This document shows, one piece after another, positions 19,170-25,000 of a stretch of 25,000 nt of DNA. The stretch is from NCBI GenBank assembly GCA_013365325.1, contig JABVXV010000561.1:1-25000 (forward strand), written 5' to 3'. The notes under the pieces are model-generated. The model searched no databases. It saw nothing but the letters and a program-made list of their open reading frames with translations, and was not told the DNA's origin. The DNA comes from Dipetalonema caudispina (lineage: Eukaryota; Nematoda; Chromadorea; Rhabditida; Onchocercidae). Position 1 is the stretch's first letter. Each line of letters starts with the position of its first letter. The position numbers and the translations under genes are program-made.

Positions 19170-21843
19170 GTAACCAACCGTTTCATCTAATAGTTGCTGC
19201 ATACATGGGTACTATATGTAGGCAAGACAGGACATCTTTCATATCAATTCCATTCCCCATTTGTCAACCACTTTTCCTTATGATGTAGATTCATAGGACT
19301 ATTTGCATCAAGGAAATTTTGATTTCTACTTTTCCGGATAATTTTTAATGCTACATTCCTTTCAGTTCCATTCTCTTCCATAACGTACTCTTCAAAGTTG
19401 CTTGCTTGTCCGGTAATATGTACAAATGTCTATTTCGATAAAAGAATTGTGTTAGAGTACTAATTTCAATGCCTGATGTTTTATTAATCTGGGATGATCC
19501 ACTTCCAGTATTATCGTAATAGCTATATTAGCAAATACAGAATGCCTTCCGATAGCAAGACTCCTGTATAATGAATCTAATCCATATTTTGATTAGATTT
19601 TTGTTGATTTTTATCTCCCGATCTTTCCCGACTACCAGATATCTTTGGTTTACTTGAAGCACTGCAGAATACCTTTCTCTTTTGTAGAGAAACACATAAT
19701 CAGAGAGGTTTCATGATTTATTCTAAATGTGGAATATTGCAAAATTTGGTGCCCTAACAATTAGACATGCAAAGTTGCTGAAGTCATAATGATATGGACA
19801 TTATGGCTTCTAGTGAAGTATTGTGAACTATCCCCTAATAGTTTGTAACAGCAGCTATACCCTTTGTATGACCTCATATTTCATTTATCATTTCAAAACT
19901 ACCCACTTCTCACTGCACCATTTTTAACCTCTTGTCATCGAACATTTCATGCTCACTTTTTGCATGAAATTTTGCGACATTTATTTTGGAATTTTTGAGT
20001 TCTTGTAATTTATATAGCCGATATGAGATATAATATATTCAGGAAATGTATTATCAAAATTCATGTGAGAGTAGAGGAAACTCTTTACAAATGTTCGCTT
20101 GCTATGCTAGCTATAATTTATGTTCAGGATGTCATCAAAAGAATCAGGAATTCAGTCATCCAATTAGATTGCTTATTATTCAGGAATCAAGTGTAATACA
20201 AGTCAAAAGATTAAGCTGATGATCTCGAGTAAAAGTACATTTGATTAAATGATCTGTCAGATCAGAGATTCTACATTTCCACTATCGACTTCCTGATCCA
20301 ATAATAATGCTCTTGAATGCTGTTCATTGATCTTGTATTAGTCAGATTCAGTCGTTGTTGCCCATGACCGTAACGCATCAATTTATCAGATCGCTAAATA
20401 GTTGAAAACGTTAGTGATGTTTGAGGAAAAAGTTACCGATGAAACTACTAGCCAAAATGTACCAAAAAGTATCACTTAAGCGTAATTTTGTTGTCAATAT
20501 TCTGCAATCTCGCATGTATCACCTGTATGAAACATTTTCTCATTTCAGAGAAATTTTTCACGTTTGTTTCATTGCATTTCTTTTTTTCTCGTTTTGAATT
20601 TAATATTCAGTGTCGGAATTCTTTCTTTGCTAGTTCAGATCTAACAATTACCTTCTACTGTGACATAAAATTGATGTCACCAGATGTTTCATGGAATTTC
20701 ACGTTAAATCATAGAACTGCAAGATGAGTTTTTGGAGGGAAATACTTGCAGTTTTTTTTTTTTTTTTTTTTTTTTTGGCAGCTTTTTCTCGTAAACAGAA
20801 GTATTCGGAACGGTGGTAGTAACGTAACCTGAAACTACTTTCAGATTTAGAATAAATTCATTCACGAAGACAAACCATTCAATGCAATAAGATCATTTTA
20901 TATACTTTTTATCCGGGAATATGTTGCAACGACAGGCACTGCATGCGCATTTATGAAAAAAAAAAATGAATGATTTGTTTGCGATGCAACAGATGGAGTG
21001 CAACTGTACTCTTTGGGCATAGATCGTCTGCTGCAAAACGATGTATTGTATTTTCATTTCTAGAAAGAGAAGTGATTTAGGTTTAAGAGGCCTAGATTGT
21101 TATCCAGGAAATAAGCATCGCATCCTGAACTTTATATTATCCATTTATTTGGTGGACTTAAAAATATTGTACTGGTTTGACTGACGTATTCCTGTAGTTA
21201 CGATGGTAATCATACTTGGCGTTGAAGAATGGAGGATGAGAGATGAGGAGGTGGTAGGAGTGCAGGTTTAAATGAGAGGAAATAATTTTTCCTGGACATC
21301 TACTTGTTGTATGACAGCTCTCGGAATTGACCTGTGATAAAATTTGTGGAAATATATGGAGAGTACAAAAAACAAGTTGCTCCTATACGTCCCGCACATA
21401 GTATGGAGAATTGAGAACCGGAATAATTAAGCATTTCCTGAAGAAACTGAACATAAACCAAAGTAAGGTCGACTATTATCAAAAGGCAAAACAAATGCAC
21501 CCATTTGGAGGAATTATTAGAAAGCGTGGAATCGAGGAATTTCAGTTTTTGTTGGTTTAATCATTTATCGGTCAAAAACTAACATTGTTCATCTTTTAGT
21601 TTTTTTTCCCTGCCATTTCAGTCGCTGTTGAAGTTTACTGTTCTGTTTTGCCTTTTATTTCCCTTTAGCATCGATTATCTAATTAGCAGTTTTAGTAAAA
21701 TAGTTGATTGACCGATATTGGTATTGTGGTCGATGTGAAACTGTACTAGTAACAGGAGAATCTGAATACCCGTGGGATTTCTAGTTTCATTTTTAGAGAT
21801 CATTTATGTTCGAAGCATTAATAATTCCATCTTTTTCACATAG
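19170..21843. other. no gene seen
   Basis: AT-rich sequence without a recognisable exon, repeat family or RNA gene. Open frames at 20488-20727 (+) and 21300-21500 (-) are short, hydrophobic or Phe-rich and lack splice or domain support. It would be intronic if the candidate gene at 18550-23245 is real. Confidence 0.45.
20752..20776 (+). repeat. 25-base poly(T) run
   Basis: An uninterrupted run of 25 T. It could be the reverse-strand poly(A) tail of an old retroposed sequence, but no recognisable gene body lies to its right on the minus strand. Confidence 0.95.
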
Positions 21844-21898
21844 CAATATTTTTATGCCGATGGCAGTGCACTCATATCGCAAATGGAACCCAATGCTA
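21844..21898 (+). CDS. candidate exon of an unrecognised gene
   Basis: Good acceptor (TTTTTCACATAG, ending 21843) and very good donor (A|GTAAGAG at 21899). Two frames are open. Frame 1 reads QYFYADGSALISQMEPNA but runs into a stop in the next exon unless an internal acceptor is used. Frame 2 reads FMPMAVHSYRKWNPML and joins the exon at 21994 cleanly. The splice sites are better than the coding evidence. Confidence 0.33.
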
Positions 21899-21993
21899 GT
21901 AAGAGATGATTTTCAGTGAAGCTATGATACAATCAGTTAGTTTACAGAGAAAAGTTTTTGGGATCTTTGTTTGAAGTTGTGCATTTATTTCAG

Positions 21994-22036
21994 GATGCTG
22001 TCAGTGGAGGTGAAAATCCACATCGACCGGTATCTG
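21994..22036 (+). CDS. candidate exon of an unrecognised gene
   Basis: Textbook acceptor (TTTATTTCAG, ending 21993) and donor (G|GTGAGT at 22037). Phase 0 reads DAVSGGENPHRPVS. A second acceptor-like CTGTCAG inside it, ending at 22003, would open another frame (MEVKIHIDRYL). It is separated from the preceding candidate exon by a 95-base intron. No family recognised. Confidence 0.35.
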
Positions 22037-22279
22037 GTGAGTACTGCTAAATTGTCTAATTAATTATTCCATAGCAATGGAGACATAATTTCATTTTCGG
22101 TCCGAAGTTTGATTTTTCAGTAATGTTTCTAAGGATTTCGTGTAGAAAGCTGTGTTGTTTGAATGACATTTGTTTGAGGCACGCGATAATGGTTGCTTGT
22201 ATCCAAACACTTAACTCTGTTACGAAGCATTTTTGAGCTTTTTTCTTTTGTGGAAAAAAAAAAAGCTCTGCTCCTTGCG

Positions 22280-22537
22280 CTGACACCAAACGCGTGCTAG
22301 AGGCGGTTGCCTGCATGGATGGAAGGCCGAAAGCAAAGCCCATTTGGTAGTTTGCCTTCTCCTTCCTACCGCTTCTCCTCCTCCCCACATCATCAGCAGT
22401 ACCCTGCCTGCTTCATCTATCGAATTTTTCACCAAGTTCACATCAGTTCGTTCTCCAAGACAGGCCACTCCACTGTTCCTTCCTATCTCCTTCCCGGTCG
22501 ATCCCTGCACAACCACTCACCTCACTATCACCTCCAA
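22280..22537. other. GC-richer, pyrimidine-rich block
   Basis: Composition changes sharply from the AT-rich surroundings, with many CCTTCC and CTCC runs. Long open frames on both strands here result from this bias and from the adjoining CATA repeat; none shows a domain. Confidence 0.45.
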
Positions 22538-22679
22538 ACATACATACATACATACATACATGCATACATACATACATACATACATACATACATACATACA
22601 TACATACATACATACATACATACATACATACATACATAAATACATACATACATATACATCTACATATACATATACATAT
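22538..22679 (+). repeat. CATA (TATG) tetranucleotide microsatellite
   Basis: More than 25 CATA units with a single CATG variant near 22560 and a break at CATAAATA near 22637, then mixed TATACA units. It reads as poly Tyr-Ile-His-Thr on + and poly Met-Tyr-Val-Cys on -, producing spurious long open frames. Confidence 0.95.
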
Positions 22680-22681
22680 GG

Positions 22682-22873
22682 CATACTCTCGACGCGGCTA
22701 AATTTCGAGCACTTCGTTTTCCTGCTGGAAGAATGCCTGAGCACCGCGATGCGTTTCGCGCTTTGCGTGCTGTGGGTAGCAACAACGCTGACTGGAAGAA
22801 CACACATATACGCGACGCCATGCCGCACTCAGCTGACTTTCGGCCTTTCACAGCTGATGTTTACATGTTGTGA
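22682..22873 (+). pseudogene. possible relic coding fragment
   Basis: Directly after the CATA repeat, a 63-codon open frame (TGA at 22871) of clearly higher GC reads as an Ala/Arg/His/Asp-rich peptide with RFPAGRMPEHRDAFRALRAV and DWKNTHIRDAMPHSADF. An internal ATG at 22733 would give 46 residues. There is no acceptor before it and no recognised family. It may be a fragment of an unrecognised gene or mobile element, or an accident of composition. Confidence 0.2.
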
Positions 22874-23041
22874 TGGACTTCCATTCCCCTAACTCTGCTC
22901 ACTCTGTGTTGACAGCCTTTCTCTATCTTCCTCTCAATGCTTCTCATCACTTCCTTGCCAGCTTGTTTCCTCCAGCAAAAACTCATCGTCTTTATTTGCA
23001 TCTATACAATCGGTCCCCTCATTTCACTGTACCTTCTACAG

Positions 23042-23245
23042 ACGGGTCAAAGGTCAACCAAGGGTATCTGTATCATTAGCTTCTACAAGCAGGAGAGGGA
23101 AGAATCTCGATTACGTGATAATACATCATTTTACAGGCAGCAAATAATCAGCACCAGCTTGAGAATACACACAATGATAAGTGTAATTACCATGCGGTCA
23201 GGAAGTAGCCAACAATGCCTTCAGGATGCTTTGTTCTTTCATTAA
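23042..23245 (+). CDS. candidate last exons of the unrecognised gene
   Basis: A 22-base micro-exon at 23042-23063 (acceptor CTTCTACAG, donor GG|GTATCT) joins 21994-22036 in phase as DGSKVNQ. It exits in phase 2 to 23137-23245 (acceptor CATTTTACAG), which runs to TAA at 23243-23245. An alternative frame of the last exon reads NNQHQLENTHNDKCNYHA and looks more like a hydrophilic protein, so the frame is undecided. Micro-exons are easy to imagine; low confidence. Confidence 0.17.
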   Translation, partial: TGQRSTKGICIISFYKQEREESRLRDNTSFYRQQIISTSLRIHTMISVITMRSGSSQQCLQDALFFH

Positions 23246-25000
23246 AGCCTAGATAAATAAGGCATAAAAGCTTATTTTCAGCAAAAAGTATAACCCTAAT
23301 TACTGTCTTCTATAAACAAAAGCATCAGCAATTGCTGGAAACAGCATACTTATCCTAAAATACAATTTTAAAGTTACAGCTGATAAGTTGATAACAGTTA
23401 TACATGTGCTGCATACATCAGGTTCATATCGACACCCACAACCCGTCATCGGTTTTGCCAGTGATATGATAGCATTGAATTTTGAAATTACAAAGTTTCT
23501 TGGCAAGTAAACAAAAATATAGCACAAATATATATGTATTTGTACGGACATATAGAGCATACGTGTAGCAGGATGCAATAAATAGTCATAACAAGCACAG
23601 CAGTAGTGATTAATGGTTGTAGACGTGTATGAATGTTTTTATGTAAGCTCCGAAAGGTACTGTTAAATACTTTAGAGTCCGCCGTTTTGCTGTCGTTCAG
23701 GGAAGCCAGCTTTCAAAAGTGTTGCTTTTAGTTGATGCTTCCGTCATTTCTGCTGTCTATTTCACTTATATTCATCTAAAGATCAAAAATTTTCCATGGC
23801 TTTCAACTACGTAATGAATGTTTCATATGAAGCACTCCCACCTATAACTGCTTCTTATGTAATAATAGATTCTTAAATTAATTTACATTTATTTTGCCAT
23901 TCGAAGTTTAAAATTTCAATAAAAGGAAGCCTAAAATTTCGTTCCTTCCAAACAAATTCTGTATGCATAACGTAATATGGGAAAAGAGTGCCGCACTCCG
24001 ATCTTTGACCTTACAAAGCTAATGTCACACCTGTCATCTTTTGTATACACCAGTATTTCGTAAAAGATTGTGAAGATTGAAAGGGGTCTACCGCTCATGA
24101 AGTTAGAACTGCCGTACAGTTGTGCAGTAGCAAATTGGGAAGTAAACTGTATCACTTATTGATGTTTTTTCCACTGCGAGATATTGGCTTGTGATGTGAT
24201 AATGTGCTTCACCTATGTAACATGTTGAAATTGTGAAATCTGTTATTTTCGGCTTGCTTCTGTTTTGTTATCAATGAAGACATTTTTCAGATACGGTATT
24301 TGAAAAACATGTGATGTTACAATCATCCGTTATTTTATTTTGCTGAAACATTTCCATTAACTGGGAGAATGCGTTTATCGACTGCAACTTATAGCTAGCT
24401 GTTGATTTGCGTTGGTTGAACGATGTAAGCGGCTTAATTTGTATGTTAATGACGTGGAGAATTACTTGGAATACGGAAAATCTGATGAATACCGATGACG
24501 GTCTGCATGCCAGAGGCGCCATTCACATGGGTATCGCCAGTTTGCTTCACATATCACCATGGTATAGTTCACGTACCGTGTGTCGATCCGTGCGCAGCCT
24601 GTCGTTTCATAGATTGTAAATGCACCTGTCTGGTATGCAGACCGACTGAACGGTGTTACACCTTTCACATGGCAATTCTATGCGGGAATTTGAGTTCAAA
24701 GGAAATCAGGACATATTTGAATTCACTGATTTCTCATCGACTCTTTCTCTACATAAGCCTTTTGCAACCGACTTCATGTGGGAATGGATTTCGAGCAGTA
24801 AACCGGATTATTGGTAATAAATTAGTTGATAAAGAGAAATGTAATTAAGATGCTGTTAGCAGTCAATGATGAGCTTTTGCCAAGTAACGGTGTGGAAGCA
24901 AACCTTACTAGTAAAGTAGAAGCTTAGTCCAACAACTCCCATCAGAGGTTATCTCTGCAGTGCTGTAATTATAACTCTCTCTGCATGTCCTTGCTAGGTA
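23246..25000. other. no gene seen
   Basis: Several frames of 70-117 codons occur on both strands (for example 24495-24848 +, Cys-rich, and 23931-24155 -), but none shows a signal peptide, domain, splice context or conserved pattern. An acceptor (ATTTTTCAG) ends at 24290, with only a few open codons after it. Confidence 0.4.

Noticed and set aside
18806..19186. 126-codon - strand open frame
   Set aside because: It is made of the two copies of the direct repeat and the TA/TG runs between them; the duplicated peptide follows from the DNA repeat.
22344..22892. 182-codon + strand open frame, the longest in the window
   Set aside because: A third of it is the CATA microsatellite read as Tyr-Ile-His-Thr repeats; the rest is biased sequence without a domain.
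24400..24489. Short protein-like reading (CKRLNLYVNDVENYLEYGKSDEYR) in one + frame
   Set aside because: Only about 30 codons between stops, with no acceptor before it. It serves as a warning of how easily convincing short peptides appear by chance here.
24495..24848. 117-codon Cys-rich + strand open frame
   Set aside because: The cysteine spacing fits no family I recognise, there are no supporting splice sites, and the frame is not tied to any neighbour.
1..25000. tRNA genes, CRISPR arrays, transposase or viral genes
   Set aside because: No box-B-like tRNA motif with a matching cloverleaf, no regularly spaced repeats with unique spacers, and no recognisable transposase, integrase or capsid motifs were seen on either strand by eye.

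Overview
The window reads as nuclear DNA of a nematode. It is AT-rich, the genes are cut into many small exons by mostly short introns, acceptors are of the TTTTCAG/TTTTTAG type, and two genes have an acceptor-like site a few to about 30 bases before the start codon, as expected for spliced-leader trans-splicing. A nematode-type secreted cysteine-rich protein is also present. I infer a parasitic clade (spirurid/filarial-like) only weakly, from composition and gene style.

Three protein genes can be reconstructed, all on the + strand. (1) 332-4722: a lipase maturation factor (LMF1/LMF2 family) in 15 exons, with a closed 653-residue reading frame. (2) About 7014-9106, possibly to 9525: a secreted cysteine-rich protein with an Asn/Tyr-rich N-terminal half and a cysteine pattern like the nematode CPG4 (chondroitin proteoglycan 4) domain; both ends are uncertain. 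(3) 10498-16081: an orthologue of TXNDC11, an ER-membrane protein with thioredoxin-like domains, in 18 exons and about 867 residues. Both of its thioredoxin-like active sites depart from CxxC.

Genes 1 and 3 both act in folding or quality control of proteins in the ER, and gene 2 encodes a disulfide-rich secretory product. The neighbourhood is therefore secretory-pathway themed, but I see no evidence of an operon: the intergenic gaps are 1 to 2.3 kb.

From 16.1 kb to the right end no protein family is recognisable. Two weak multi-exon candidates (16930-18060 and 18550-23245) are held together only by splice signals and matching phases. This half also holds microsatellites (TATG/TG, TA, TG, CATA), a 147-base direct repeat embedded in them, a 25-base poly(T) run and a locally GC-richer block at 22.3-23.1 kb. 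No tRNA, rRNA, CRISPR, transposase or viral gene was seen. I found no clear undescribed system; the most notable biology is the altered active sites of the TXNDC11 orthologue.
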